The position numbers were made by a program, and so were the translations under genes. The notes beneath the pieces were generated by a model. That model had not been told where the DNA came from. It was given only the letters and a program-made list of their open reading frames with translations, and made no database searches. Positions 26,221 through 35,305 of a DNA stretch of 64,000 nt are shown here, one piece after another. The stretch comes from Alphaproteobacteria bacterium (lineage in GTDB: Bacteria > Pseudomonadota > Alphaproteobacteria > Rickettsiales > UBA3002): assembly GCA_022841525.1 (NCBI GenBank), contig JALHRI010000003.1, positions 1 to 64,000 on the forward strand. The letters are read 5' to 3'. Numbering within the stretch: the stretch's first letter is position 1; each line of letters starts with the position of its first letter.

Positions 26221-28890
26221 ATGAGCCTTTGCCATCACCTCATCATTCCGCCGTCACAGCCATTCTGGCCATCCTGCGCTGAGGCGCTGAGTGAGCACTT
26301 TACTGCAGATGAGATGCAGCGCTGCATCCTTATTTTACCCAATAAACGCTCCGCCACTGCGCTACGCGAGGCGCTTGCCACACGTGCGCCGCATCAGGCC
26401 TGCATGCTGCCTGAGATGCTGATTCTAGGCCAGCTTGACAGGCTGCAACTCATGAAAATTGGCGCCGCGCATGCGGATTTTTTTTCGGCACTACTTGCTA
26501 CTGCCCCTGCGATGACGACGGATGATTATCACTGCCTACTTGCGCAGCACGTGCAAGCCGCGGGGGAGCATTTTCCAGCGCTCAGCAGTATGGTGCGCGC
26601 CCGCGCCGTCGCGGCAGATCTTGCGGCACTTCATCACATGTTGGTCAGTCATGATGTCAGTGTTTCTGATTATGTCCGCGAGTCGCTCGCAACACAGCGT
26701 AGCGATCAAGGGCAAATTCTGCGTAAATTGCTGGCGATTTTGCAGTATCACTGGCCAGAAATCTGCGTGCAGATGGCGAAAATAAGCCCCGCCGAACATC
26801 AGCACGCATTGATGAAGGCACTGAACAATCATCTGCCCACACTCGCAGCGCATTATCATTTCTGCGTGCTTGGTTCTACGGGCAGTATTCCTTCCACTCG
26901 CGCGCTGATAGCGCGTGTGGCGGGGCTTGACTCCGGACTCATTTGCCTGCCCGGTGCGGGTTTTTCACCACCACTTCCTGAAGCCGTATGGCATGTGCAC
27001 GCCACGCTTACAGCATGTGATATGGCAAGCACGCAGATGCAGGTTTCAGCGCCTGTTCAGGCAGATCAGTACACGCTTGCCACCAGCGAAGAGGAAGCGC
27101 GCGCCACTGTGCTGCTAATCAAAGAAACGCTGAGGCAGCCAGATCAGACCTGCATGCTGGTCACGCCAGATGTTACCCTGATACGCCATGTGGACGCTGC
27201 CCTGCGTGCGCAGGGCGTCATTGCCAGCACCATTGCGCTAAATCATTTGGCCAATCTTCCCGCCATGCGCGGCCTGCTTGCCGTATTTCGGCTAATCATT
27301 GACGGTGATGATTCCTTGGCCGCCAGAATACTAATGGATGCATTGACTGTGGCGGATGCACGCCATGTTCACGCATGGGAAAATCTGGTGCTCTGGCTGG
27401 ATAAAACCACCCTGCGCAGACCCTATCTGCGCGCTATTCAGCCGCCACCTGAGGCGGATGACGGCACGCGGCTTTTGTTAGAAAAATATAAAGCCTTAGG
27501 TGCGGCATTCTCAGCGCTTGATCTTACGCCTCGCAGCGTAGAGCAGTGGGCGCATGTGGTACAAAATCTCATTGCTGCGTCTGATGTTTTTGCACTCAGC
27601 GCGCTACCCGAACAGGTGCAAAATACGTTTCAGGCCTACCAGCATTTAGGACAAATCAGTGCACGCCAGATGCTGGAATGCCTTGAATCCATCGCACTGG
27701 AAACGCTGAGTGAGGGCGGATCATCCACCCATCCGCGCGTAAAGCTTTTAACACCGGTTGAGGCGCGTTTACAGCATACAGATCACCTGATTCTCGGCAG
27801 TTTTCATGATGGGTTCTGGCCGATTCTGCTCGAGCAAACGCTGTGGCTGGGTGGGCGGTTATCGGCCGCGCTCAAGCTTCCTACCAGTCATGACGATGCT
27901 GCGTTAAGTGCGCATGATGTGTGGCTACTTTCGAGTATGGCAAAAAAAACATCCGTCACCCGCGCGCGGATCGATCAGGGAAAATACACGAACCCAAGCC
28001 CACTTGCCGCACTGCTTACACTAAGTGAGCGTCCCGAGCTTCAGGCCTTCTTAAGCACAAACGCCGAGCAGCATATTGCGCCGGATGAGCCGGGCGCGTG
28101 CCCAGATGTCGCCCTTCGTCCACGCGCACTGAAAGTGACCGCGCTGGATACCATGCTCAGCGATCCTTACGCGCTGTACGCGGAATATGTACTCAAACTA
28201 AAACCGCTGGATGATTATGGCACCAGCGCCAGTGTACGCGAACTTGGAACGCTGGCACACAAGCTCATGGCTGAGCTGCTCAGCGGAAAACTAGCGACCA
28301 AGGCGGATAGTGTCGAATTTCTGAATGCCCAGATGGCGCAGTTTCGCTTAAGTCTGATTGAAAAACAGTTCTGGCTATCTAGGCTGGGCAGAGTCGCCGA
28401 TTATGGGCTGACATTGCGCGCAGAGCTTTTAGCTTCCGGCGCGACTATTACTCCGGAACATCCACTAGAGACCACTTTGCGCTTTGGAAATGGAGAAGAA
28501 GTGACGCTTAGTGGACGGATTGATTTGCTCACCCATCACGGCGGGGAAAGGCTGACGATTACGGATTTCAAAACCGGCGGCATGATTAGCAAAGCCGATA
28601 TGGAAAAAGGCAGAAATGCTCAACATCTTGGCTATAGTTTATTACTTGAGGAAGAGGGGCTTTCTCCATCCGCCTGGCAGTGCATCAAGCTGCCACTGGC
28701 TTCCGGCGATATGGAATCCTCATCTTATGTGCTAAGCAAAGAAGATTACGACGCCCGCAAAGCGGCGATATTAAGTACCATTCATACGCTTTTATTCACT
28801 AAAACCCCGTTCTATACGCGCGATGAGGAGGCCAGCAGCCGCCACCAAAGCCCTTATGATGGGGTGAGCCGCAGGCTGGAGTGGTCTTAA
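26221..28890 (+). CDS. addB: Double-strand break repair protein AddB
   Basis: AddB is the second nuclease/helicase-like subunit of the AddAB complex that resects DNA double-strand ends for RecA. The 889-residue protein has the inactivated UvrD-like N-terminal half typical of the alphaproteobacterial type (CILILPNKRSATALREAL in place of Walker A) and a C-terminal PD-(D/E)XK nuclease: ELGTLAHKLMAELL, GRIDLLTHHGGERLTITDFKTGG with Asp and the DxK, then the Gln motif in AQHLGYSLLLEEE. No iron-sulfur cysteines are seen. The partner addA does not follow within the window; the frame ends and an intergenic region begins. The protein is a little shorter than the usual 1000 residues. Confidence 0.88.
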   Translation: MSLCHHLIIPPSQPFWPSCAEALSEHFTADEMQRCILILPNKRSATALREALATRAPHQACMLPEMLILGQLDRLQLMKIGAAHADFFSALLATAPAMTTDDYHCLLAQHVQAAGEHFPALSSMVRARAVAADLAALHHMLVSHDVSVSDYVRESLATQRSDQGQILRKLLAILQYHWPEICVQMAKISPAEHQHALMKALNNHLPTLAAHYHFCVLGSTGSIPSTRALIARVAGLDSGLICLPGAGFSPPLPEAVWHVHATLTACDMASTQMQVSAPVQADQYTLATSEEEARATVLLIKETLRQPDQTCMLVTPDVTLIRHVDAALRAQGVIASTIALNHLANLPAMRGLLAVFRLIIDGDDSLAARILMDALTVADARHVHAWENLVLWLDKTTLRRPYLRAIQPPPEADDGTRLLLEKYKALGAAFSALDLTPRSVEQWAHVVQNLIAASDVFALSALPEQVQNTFQAYQHLGQISARQMLECLESIALETLSEGGSSTHPRVKLLTPVEARLQHTDHLILGSFHDGFWPILLEQTLWLGGRLSAALKLPTSHDDAALSAHDVWLLSSMAKKTSVTRARIDQGKYTNPSPLAALLTLSERPELQAFLSTNAEQHIAPDEPGACPDVALRPRALKVTALDTMLSDPYALYAEYVLKLKPLDDYGTSASVRELGTLAHKLMAELLSGKLATKADSVEFLNAQMAQFRLSLIEKQFWLSRLGRVADYGLTLRAELLASGATITPEHPLETTLRFGNGEEVTLSGRIDLLTHHGGERLTITDFKTGGMISKADMEKGRNAQHLGYSLLLEEEGLSPSAWQCIKLPLASGDMESSSYVLSKEDYDARKAAILSTIHTLLFTKTPFYTRDEEASSRHQSPYDGVSRRLEWS

Positions 28891-28898
28891 GGTCTGAA

Positions 28899-28934
28899 AT
28901 TTCATCAAACCGTCACATTTCTAGTGAGTATAGT
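28899..28934 (+). promoter_or_regulatory. Pho-box-like repeat with -10 hexamer
   Basis: ATTTCAT and CCGTCAC are separated by CAAA (28899-28916), in the layout of a Pho box, with TATAGT 12 bases further on (28929-28934), close to the spacing in PhoB-dependent promoters. The same 24-bp block, with few changes, recurs at 30197. Target of regulation and protein are not known. Confidence 0.3.
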
Positions 28935-29164
28935 TCCGCTGAAAGATTATGATGGTAAGTTTCAAAATCCTGTGTACCTCATAAATAGGCCGTTAACCGC
29001 TGATGAAGCGCGTGATATTACTTCAGAGCGCTCTCATCACGTCAGGAAGAATCGCAGTGGAATAGTTTAAGGCAAGTCTTTTTGAAGCAGGTAGAGAGGG
29101 CTATCACGACTATGACGGCATTAGCAGGGTTGGAGAGTGTGGAGCTAGCTTCATAAAAAATTAA
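28924..29164 (+). pseudogene. Possible small degraded gene (two frames, apparent frameshift)
   Basis: From the GTG at 28924 one frame runs 48 codons to TAA 29068-29070, with protein-like composition (SIVPLKDYDGKFQNPVYLIN, then RPLTADEARDITSERS). A second frame, open from 29066 to TAA 29162-29164, reads KASLFEAGREGYHDYDGISR and continues with similar quality. Joined near 29063 they would give a product of about 80 residues. I recognise no family. It may be a real small gene, a relic, or chance. Confidence 0.25.
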
Positions 29165-29201
29165 CCGTTTTAGGCCTATGATACTTAAAAAAGGGCTTAT
29201 T

Positions 29202-30197
29202 ATGGTGCAAGATACAACGGATTATGAGATTCTTTATATCAATCGCGCGGATCAGATGCGTAATCCTGAAACGGGTGAACTCACCCCAGATTTTAAGGCA
29301 ATGTATGAATTGTATCAGCGATGCTTTCAGCTGAAAGAAGAGCAATTATCGTCGGATGAATTCATTGATCTGGTCGCCAAAAATACGGATGGTGCCAATG
29401 CAGAAGAGGCGTGGGTAGGCCTGAAAGACAAAACAGGAAAAATGATTGCCGCCAGTAATTATGATGCCTTTAAGGGAACAGGCACCGAAGGTGTAAACGG
29501 TACATCGCACCTGATCTTTACCATGGTGGACCCTGCACACCGCCAAAAAGGCACCTTCAAAGCACTTACCGAAGCCAGCCTTCAAAAGGTGAAAGAATTT
29601 ACGGGCAATCAGGGTGCCAACATCATCACTTTTGCTGAGCAAAACAACCCGTATTTAATGACCGCTGAACAATATATCGCTGATAATGAGGCGGCAGGAA
29701 TTGACCAATGCGCGCGCCGCCATGTGTTCGAGCAAGTGGGCTACCGCACTTTGAACATGCGCTATATTCAGCCGCCCACAGAAAGTGGTGATGCAAACAC
29801 CTACCTTGATTTGGTGGTACAAGGCGCTGACCCAAAAAAGCCAGTGCCAACTGGCCTTATTCGCGAACATTTGAACCGCTTTTTTGAGCTTTCATTCCCC
29901 GAGGGCACTTCGGTAGACCATCCTGAAGTTGCTGCTATGAAACGTGATCTGAAGGCAATGGAAACTTCCGGCGTTGCGGTGGCTGAAGTCGGCAAATTTA
30001 ATAAATCAAGAGATCCTAAAACGGGTAAAATTGCCGGGGTTTTTGATGTTGAGGCTTTGCGAGGTTATGAGCATCAAGATCAAATTCTTGGTATAACACA
30101 CGCTTTTAAGCAGGCCGCAATAAAGCATTTTGGTGCTAAAAATATGGAGAAATACGGGCTTCCATCTCCCTCCGCCCGCGCAGCACGGGCAAAGTAA
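29202..30197 (+). CDS. GNAT-fold acetyltransferase-like protein, 331 residues
   Basis: The N-terminal 190 residues look like a GNAT domain: the acetyl-CoA-binding segment HLIFTMVDPAHRQKGTFKAL near residue 105 has the V-x-P-x-x-R-x-x-G pattern, preceded by AWVGLKDKTGKMIAASNY (beta strands 3-4) and followed by RRHVFEQVGYRTLNMRYIQP. The C-terminal 140 residues are of unknown type (GLIREHLNRFFELSFPEGTS) and include a helical, Lys/Ala-rich end. The ATG at 29202 with AAGGG 9 bases before is chosen over an ATG at 29178. Substrate cannot be inferred. A Pho-box-like element lies 300 bases upstream. Confidence 0.55.
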   Translation: MVQDTTDYEILYINRADQMRNPETGELTPDFKAMYELYQRCFQLKEEQLSSDEFIDLVAKNTDGANAEEAWVGLKDKTGKMIAASNYDAFKGTGTEGVNGTSHLIFTMVDPAHRQKGTFKALTEASLQKVKEFTGNQGANIITFAEQNNPYLMTAEQYIADNEAAGIDQCARRHVFEQVGYRTLNMRYIQPPTESGDANTYLDLVVQGADPKKPVPTGLIREHLNRFFELSFPEGTSVDHPEVAAMKRDLKAMETSGVAVAEVGKFNKSRDPKTGKIAGVFDVEALRGYEHQDQILGITHAFKQAAIKHFGAKNMEKYGLPSPSARAARAK

Positions 30198-30241
30198 TTT
30201 CATAAAAACGTCACATTTCCTGCCGGTGGCTATGGTATAAT
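30197..30241 (+). promoter_or_regulatory. Pho-box-like repeat and TATAAT upstream of the gene at 30248
   Basis: ATTTCAT, AAAA and ACGTCAC (30197-30214) repeat the layout seen at 28899 and, less closely, 2473. A perfect TATAAT lies at 30236-30241, only 7 bases before the ATG at 30248, so transcription would start at or within the first codons, or a later start codon is used. The 21-base gap between box and -10 is one helical turn longer than in classical Pho promoters. Confidence 0.35.
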
Positions 30242-30247
30242 CCCCTA

Positions 30248-30802
30248 ATGGCTGAAGCAAATACATCGATTGGCGTGTCTTTAAATCCTCTGATGAAAGA
30301 GGAGACGCGTGTCTATGTGGATACGCAAAAACGCGCAGATAAGCTGAAAAATTTCGCGCAATATATGTTTTGGGGCGCAACCTCGATTGCTGGCGCCCTT
30401 GCGCTTGGATTTATTACTAAAGGCGGCCTAGCGGGGCTAGCTATCGGCACTATGTTTACCGGTGGGCAAGTGCTTGCTGCCGGACTTATTGCCTCAGCTA
30501 TTACGTTTTTGGGCAGTGTTATTCTTTCATCCAAAGCCACGGAGCTTTCAGAGAAAAGTGCTGTTTTATATAGCGATATTGACTCACAAAATCAGGCGCA
30601 CCGCATGGTGCAGGCCTTTGCTAAGGCGCAGCATCAGGATCAGCAGGTAGAAACTAGCGCGTCATCACCATTTACCGGTCAAACATCATGGGCGGAAAGA
30701 ACGGGCAAACCAGCTTCACAAAAAGCAGGGTGGGTAGCGCGCATTGCTGAACAGGCGCAGCGCGAAGACGCGGTAGCTCTGCAAGCGCTCAAAGGTCGTT
30801 AA
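30248..30802 (+). CDS. Hypothetical membrane protein with glycine-rich hairpin
   Basis: The 184-residue product has two adjacent hydrophobic segments (about residues 40-65 and 70-95), rich in Gly and Ala (GALALGFITKGGLAGLAIGTMF, and the following AAGLIASAITFLGSVILSS), likely forming a membrane hairpin. The N-terminal 35 residues and the C-terminal 85 residues are polar. No family recognised. The ATG lies only 7 bases after a TATAAT, so either the message is almost leaderless or the true start is the ATG at 30293 (MKEETRVYVD). It is convergent with the small gene at 30811. Confidence 0.55.
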   Translation: MAEANTSIGVSLNPLMKEETRVYVDTQKRADKLKNFAQYMFWGATSIAGALALGFITKGGLAGLAIGTMFTGGQVLAAGLIASAITFLGSVILSSKATELSEKSAVLYSDIDSQNQAHRMVQAFAKAQHQDQQVETSASSPFTGQTSWAERTGKPASQKAGWVARIAEQAQREDAVALQALKGR

Positions 30803-30810
30803 GAAGCGCC

Positions 30811-31176
30811 TTAGCTCTGATTATTCTTAGTAAACTCAGCGATTTTTTCGTTCACCACTTGCAGCGGGTCAATCGGCTGGAAGAAGGTAGAAGGGTCTGC
30901 CCCGTAAATTTCAGCGACTTTAAGCGTGACTTCCTGAGGCGGCGTGCGCCCTTCGGCCGAGACAATCAGCTCTCCGAAATCTTCGAAATTATACAGATCA
31001 ATTTTGCCGTCTTTTTCGGCCTGCTTGAACGCCTCAAACTTGCTGGGCTTCACCGCAACGTAACACCAAAAAGGCCCGCCATGATCCATTTTTCCGTAAA
31101 TCAGCATGATGATGCGCGATAGCTGATCGGGATCAACATTCGCACTGGGCGCTGACGGTGTAGGAAGATCACTCAT
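30811..31176 (-). CDS. Conserved-looking hypothetical protein downstream of acnA
   Basis: This 121-residue soluble protein has a compact core (LSRIIMLIYGKMDHGGPFWCYVAVKPSKFEAFKQAEKDG, split here by a Gly-Gly turn) and a C-terminal helix, with no signal peptide. The pattern of conserved-type Trp, Cys, Tyr and Pro residues suggests a folded domain, but I cannot name it. It begins 21 bases after acnA on the same strand and may be cotranscribed with it. It ends convergently 8 bases from the gene at 30248. Confidence 0.6.
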   Translation of the reverse strand: MSDLPTPSAPSANVDPDQLSRIIMLIYGKMDHGGPFWCYVAVKPSKFEAFKQAEKDGKIDLYNFEDFGELIVSAEGRTPPQEVTLKVAEIYGADPSTFFQPIDPLQVVNEKIAEFTKNNQS

Positions 31177-31197
31177 GACGAGCCTTTGGGTTCAACG

Positions 31198-33909
31198 TTA
31201 CGCAGCAATACTTTCGGGACCATTCACTAACTGGCGCATCACGTACTGCATGATGCCGCCGTGCTTATAATACTCCAGTTCGACGGGCGTATCAATGCGG
31301 CACAAGAGCTTGGCGGAAACCACCGAACCATCCGCCTTTTTGAAGCTGGCGGTGAGAATATCATGCGGTTTCATGCCTGCGTGAATGCCCTCAATGCTGA
31401 CAATTTCATCACCGGTAAGCCCGAGGCTTTGGCGCGTCTGGCCTTCGGTGAATAGTAGTGGCAGCACGCCCATACCCACCAGATTCGAGCGGTGAATGCG
31501 CTCAAAACTCTCGGCGATGACGGCTTTAACGCCAAGCAGGAACGTGCCCTTGGCCGCCCAATCGCGCGACGAGCCGGTGCCGTATTCTTTACCAGCCACA
31601 ATCACCAGCGGTGTACCATCGGTTTTGTATCGCATGGCGGCATCGTAAATCGAAAGCTGCTCGCCACTTGGCATATGTTTGGTGAAGCCACCTTCCACGC
31701 CTGAGAGCATTTCGTTTTTAATGCGCACATTGGCAAAGGTGCCGCGCATCATCACGTCATGGCTACCGCGGCGCGCGCCGTAGCTGTTGAAATCCGCCGG
31801 TACCACTTTATGATCGGTGAGGTATTTCGCCGCTGGCGAGGTTTTGCTGATGTTACCCGCCGGTGAAATATGATCTGTTGTAATCGAATCACCAAGCATG
31901 GCTAGCACCCGTGCGCCAGAGATATTTTTGAACGCATGTGCAGGATTCGCATCGCGCGGCATGCCTTCAAAATAGGGCGGGTTCTGCACATACGTTGAAG
32001 TGTTATCCCACGTGTAGGTCATGCCGCCTGCCACACTAATCGCCTGCCATTCTTTCTCGCCGCTGAACACATCAGCGTAGCGGCTTTGGAACATCTCGCG
32101 TGTGACGGTAGCGTGTACCGCATCGGCCACTTCTTTGGTGCTTGGCCAAATATCTTTGAGGTAAACGGGCTTGCCATCACTGCCGGTGCCAATCGCCTCT
32201 TTGGTAATGTCGATACGCAGGCTTCCCGCCAGCGCATACGCCACCACCAGCGGCGGCGAGGCGAGGTAGTTCGCCCGCACCAGCGGATGCACGCGGCCTT
32301 CAAAATTGCGGTTGCCTGAGAGCACCGAACTGACCACGAGGTTACTGTCCTTGATCGTCTGTTCAATTTCATCAGCTAGTGGGCCGGAATTACCAATACA
32401 TGTCGTGCAGCCGTAGCCCACTAAATGGAACCCCATCGCCTCCAGCGGCTTCATTAGGCCGGACTGATTGAGATATTCCGTCACCACTTTCGAGCCGGGC
32501 GCCAGCGAGGTTTTTACCCAAGGCTTGACCTTCAGCCCACGCTCAGCAGCTTTTTTAGCCACCAAACCCGCACCCATCATCACGTATGGATTGGAGGTAT
32601 TCGTACAGCTGGTAATCGCGGCAATCACGACATCGCCGTGGCGCAGACCATGATCGCGGCCAACGACGGCTTTCGCCTCACCCAGAGGTACGGAGCCGGT
32701 ATTGAGTTTGGGGAACTCGGCATCGAAGCCACTGGCAGCACTCGCAAGGCTCACGCGGTCTTGTGGGCGTTTAGGCCCAGCCAGCGAAGGCTCAACACTG
32801 TTCAGATCGAGCGCGAGTGTATCGGTAAATACCGGGTCTGCATACGACGCATCGCGCCACATGCCCTGGGCCTTAGCGTAGGCTTCTACCAGCGCGATGG
32901 TTTCCTTATCGCGACCGGAAATTTCAAGGTAGCGGATGGTTTCCGAGTCAATCGGGAAAATGCCGCATGTTGCACCGTATTCCGGTGCCATATTAGCAAT
33001 GGTGGCACGGTCAGCCAGAGGCAGGTCACCCAGACCCTCGCCGTAAAATTCAACGAACTTACCCACCACGCCTTTCGCACGCAGCATTTGCGTCACCGTG
33101 AGCACGATATCCGTCGCTGTCACGCCGTCGCGCGGTTTGCCGGTAATTTTGAAGCCGATTACTTCTGGAATCAGCATTGAAAGGGGCTGACCAAGCATGG
33201 CGGCTTCCGCCTCAATACCACCGACCCCCCAGCCAAGCACGCCCAGACCGTTGATCATGGTAGTGTGCGAGTCGGTGCCCACCAGCGTATCCGGATAGGC
33301 GATGGTTTCTGTACCTTCGGTTTTCGTCCACACCACTTTCGCCAGATATTCCAGATTCACCTGATGGCAAATGCCGGTTCCCGGGGGAACCACGCGGAAA
33401 TTATCAAACGCTTTTTGGCCCCAGCGCAGGAAGGCATAACGCTCAGCATTGCGCTGCATTTCAAGCGCTACGTTATCCTTAAACGCCGAAGAAGACGCCG
33501 ATTTATCGACCATGACGGAGTGGTCAATCACCAGATCCACCGGGGAGAGGGGGTTGATTTGCTCAGGGTTGCCACCAAGTTTCACCACCGCATCGCGCAT
33601 GGCTGCCAAATCGACCACAGCCGGAACTCCGGTAAAATCCTGCATCAGCACGCGGGCAGGGCGGTAAGCAATATCGCGCGGTTCGTTTTTGGTTTTCAGC
33701 CAGGTCACAAACGCGCCAATATCTTCCTTACTCACGGTGAGGCCATCTTCATTGCGCAGCAGATTTTCCAGCAGGATTTTAAGCGAGAAGGGCAGCCGTG
33801 AGAGATCCGCGCCAAGGGCGCTGGATGCCGCCGGAATATCGAAATAGCTGTATTGTTTGCCTGCCGCCTGCAGTGTTTTTTTGCTCGAAAAACTATTACG
33901 TGATGCCAT
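31198..33909 (-). CDS. acnA: Aconitate hydratase A
   Basis: Aconitase isomerises citrate to isocitrate in the TCA cycle. The 903-residue protein is of the AcnA/IRP type, with the [4Fe-4S] ligands in ITSCTNTSNPYVM and in YGCTTCIGNSGPL, GTDSHTTMINGLGVLGWGVGG, and the swivelling C-terminal domain with YGTGSSRDWAAKGT. The start at 33909 is preferred because GGAG lies 6 bases upstream; a TTG four codons earlier has no support. It is divergent from ccmA, the usual alphaproteobacterial arrangement, with about 135 bases between them for two promoters. Confidence 0.96.
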   Translation of the reverse strand: MASRNSFSSKKTLQAAGKQYSYFDIPAASSALGADLSRLPFSLKILLENLLRNEDGLTVSKEDIGAFVTWLKTKNEPRDIAYRPARVLMQDFTGVPAVVDLAAMRDAVVKLGGNPEQINPLSPVDLVIDHSVMVDKSASSSAFKDNVALEMQRNAERYAFLRWGQKAFDNFRVVPPGTGICHQVNLEYLAKVVWTKTEGTETIAYPDTLVGTDSHTTMINGLGVLGWGVGGIEAEAAMLGQPLSMLIPEVIGFKITGKPRDGVTATDIVLTVTQMLRAKGVVGKFVEFYGEGLGDLPLADRATIANMAPEYGATCGIFPIDSETIRYLEISGRDKETIALVEAYAKAQGMWRDASYADPVFTDTLALDLNSVEPSLAGPKRPQDRVSLASAASGFDAEFPKLNTGSVPLGEAKAVVGRDHGLRHGDVVIAAITSCTNTSNPYVMMGAGLVAKKAAERGLKVKPWVKTSLAPGSKVVTEYLNQSGLMKPLEAMGFHLVGYGCTTCIGNSGPLADEIEQTIKDSNLVVSSVLSGNRNFEGRVHPLVRANYLASPPLVVAYALAGSLRIDITKEAIGTGSDGKPVYLKDIWPSTKEVADAVHATVTREMFQSRYADVFSGEKEWQAISVAGGMTYTWDNTSTYVQNPPYFEGMPRDANPAHAFKNISGARVLAMLGDSITTDHISPAGNISKTSPAAKYLTDHKVVPADFNSYGARRGSHDVMMRGTFANVRIKNEMLSGVEGGFTKHMPSGEQLSIYDAAMRYKTDGTPLVIVAGKEYGTGSSRDWAAKGTFLLGVKAVIAESFERIHRSNLVGMGVLPLLFTEGQTRQSLGLTGDEIVSIEGIHAGMKPHDILTASFKKADGSVVSAKLLCRIDTPVELEYYKHGGIMQYVMRQLVNGPESIAA

Positions 33910-34046
33910 ATCTGTCTCCAAAAAATGAACGGGGATAACCGCCGTACCCGGCTTTGTGCCAGTGTTGATTTACTTGTAATAAATGCGCATTCATTTTAGC
34001 AAGGCAATCTCACCGCTCAACCGCTTTTAGAAGGTTTTTTCCGCGC

Positions 34047-34673
34047 ATGTCGGAGACTGGCCACAGATTAGAGATTCGTGACCTCACCATTGAGCGGGGC
34101 GGTATCACGCTGTACGCAGGGTTAAATTTTACCTGCGAAACCGGGCAATTCAAAGTGATTCGCGGGGCGAACGGCTCGGGAAAGTCAACGCTTCTGCAGA
34201 CGATTGCAGGGTGTTATCTACCAAGTAAAGGCGAGATTGTGTGCGACAATGTTCCCATCACGCGCCACGCGCTTTATCCGCAGCTATTTTGTTACATCAG
34301 CCATCGTCAGGGACTGCGCGAGGGCTTAAGCGCTCAGGATCATCTCACGCTTTGGGCAAAACTCGCGGGGAATGAAGCGCTGCTTGATGCTGCGGTTCAT
34401 TATTTTGACTTAGCACCGCTGATGCAGATGCCGGTTCAGGCATTATCTGCCGGTTGGCGCCAGCGTGTTAGCCTGGCGCGGCTGATCCTTAGTCCTGCCA
34501 AAATCTGGCTGCTGGATGAGCCGAGCAGCAACCTTGATGCACGCGGGAGCGAGCTGCTACAATCGCTCATCGCGGTACGACTGGAGCGCGGGGGCATCGT
34601 CATTATGGCCAGCCACGCCAAGATTCAGGGGCGCGACGCACAGGAAGTCACCACATTTCAGGAGAATGCATAA
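34047..34673 (+). CDS. ccmA: Heme exporter ATP-binding protein CcmA
   Basis: CcmA is the ATPase of the CcmABCD complex that releases heme-loaded CcmE in cytochrome c maturation system I. The 208-residue protein has Walker A (GANGSGKSTLLQTIAG near residue 45), the signature LSAGWRQRVSLARL and Walker B IWLLDEPSSNLDARG. LSAG instead of LSGG is usual for CcmA. The stop overlaps the ccmB start (TAATG). Confidence 0.93.
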   Translation: MSETGHRLEIRDLTIERGGITLYAGLNFTCETGQFKVIRGANGSGKSTLLQTIAGCYLPSKGEIVCDNVPITRHALYPQLFCYISHRQGLREGLSAQDHLTLWAKLAGNEALLDAAVHYFDLAPLMQMPVQALSAGWRQRVSLARLILSPAKIWLLDEPSSNLDARGSELLQSLIAVRLERGGIVIMASHAKIQGRDAQEVTTFQENA

Positions 34674-35305
34674 TGTGGCTTTCTCTGTTGATTTTTGAGT
34701 TGAAGCATTACATTAAAAATATATATGAACTTATTTATATATATAGTTTCTTTATCATCATTCTACTGATTTTTGTCTTCACTGCCTCATCGCCGCAAGC
34801 GCTGCTTCAGTTGGGGCAGGTGCCAGGCATGGTGGCGCTTAGCCTATGCGTGATGCTGGCGGGCTCAAGCTGCTTTGAAAAAGATGCCTCCAGCGGCCTG
34901 ATCGAGCAGGTCTATTTAAGCTGCGGACATATGTTGGGCTACGTAGCGGCTAAATTTACCGCATTGATTTTAATCATGATTCTACCACTCCTGAGTGGCT
35001 TATGGCTGCTGCCACATGCAGGGTTTGCGGCTATTTCCAGTCATTTCAGCTATTTTCTGGCAGGCGTGGGGCTGCTTTCATGCGTGATGCTTTCTGCGGC
35101 GATTACTAGCGGCATCCGCCGCGCAGGGGCGATGTTACAACTCATTGTTTTGCCATGGATGATTCCGGTTTTAGTGTTCTGGCTTGATAGCACAAGCGCC
35201 GATGCACCGCGCGCGGCGCAGGCTAGCACCATGCTGCTAGCCATCTGCGGCGTGCTGGCGCCATGCGCCTTGCTGATTGCTTCTAAAGTATTGAAGAAAT
35301 TGTGA
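34673..35305 (+). CDS. ccmB: Heme exporter protein CcmB
   Basis: CcmB is the six-helix membrane partner of CcmA. The 210-residue protein shows six hydrophobic segments, SSCFEKDASSGLIEQVYLSC (the charged cytosolic loop typical of CcmB), and the long C-terminal helices. Early codons are unusually A+T-rich (around 34700-34745). The normal next genes, ccmC and ccmD, are absent; a 56-codon frame starts inside the ccmB stop codon (GTGA) and then tatD faces it on the other strand. System I therefore must be completed elsewhere, or the operon has been cut here. Confidence 0.92.
   Translation: MWLSLLIFELKHYIKNIYELIYIYSFFIIILLIFVFTASSPQALLQLGQVPGMVALSLCVMLAGSSCFEKDASSGLIEQVYLSCGHMLGYVAAKFTALILIMILPLLSGLWLLPHAGFAAISSHFSYFLAGVGLLSCVMLSAAITSGIRRAGAMLQLIVLPWMIPVLVFWLDSTSADAPRAAQASTMLLAICGVLAPCALLIASKVLKKL

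Larger units (their letters stand above)
28891..29201. other. 311-bp interval between addB and the GNAT-like gene
   Basis: This stretch has no gene I can name. It holds a Pho-box-like repeat with a TATAGT hexamer (28899-28934) and two short open frames in different phases (28924-29070 and up to 29164) that together read like one small gene broken by a frameshift. No RNA gene or strong terminator is visible. Confidence 0.5.

Noticed and set aside
30811-31176. Assignment of the gene after acnA to DUF1223 (often next to acnA in Alphaproteobacteria)
   Set aside because: The protein is half the size and has none of the thioredoxin-like sequence expected of that family.
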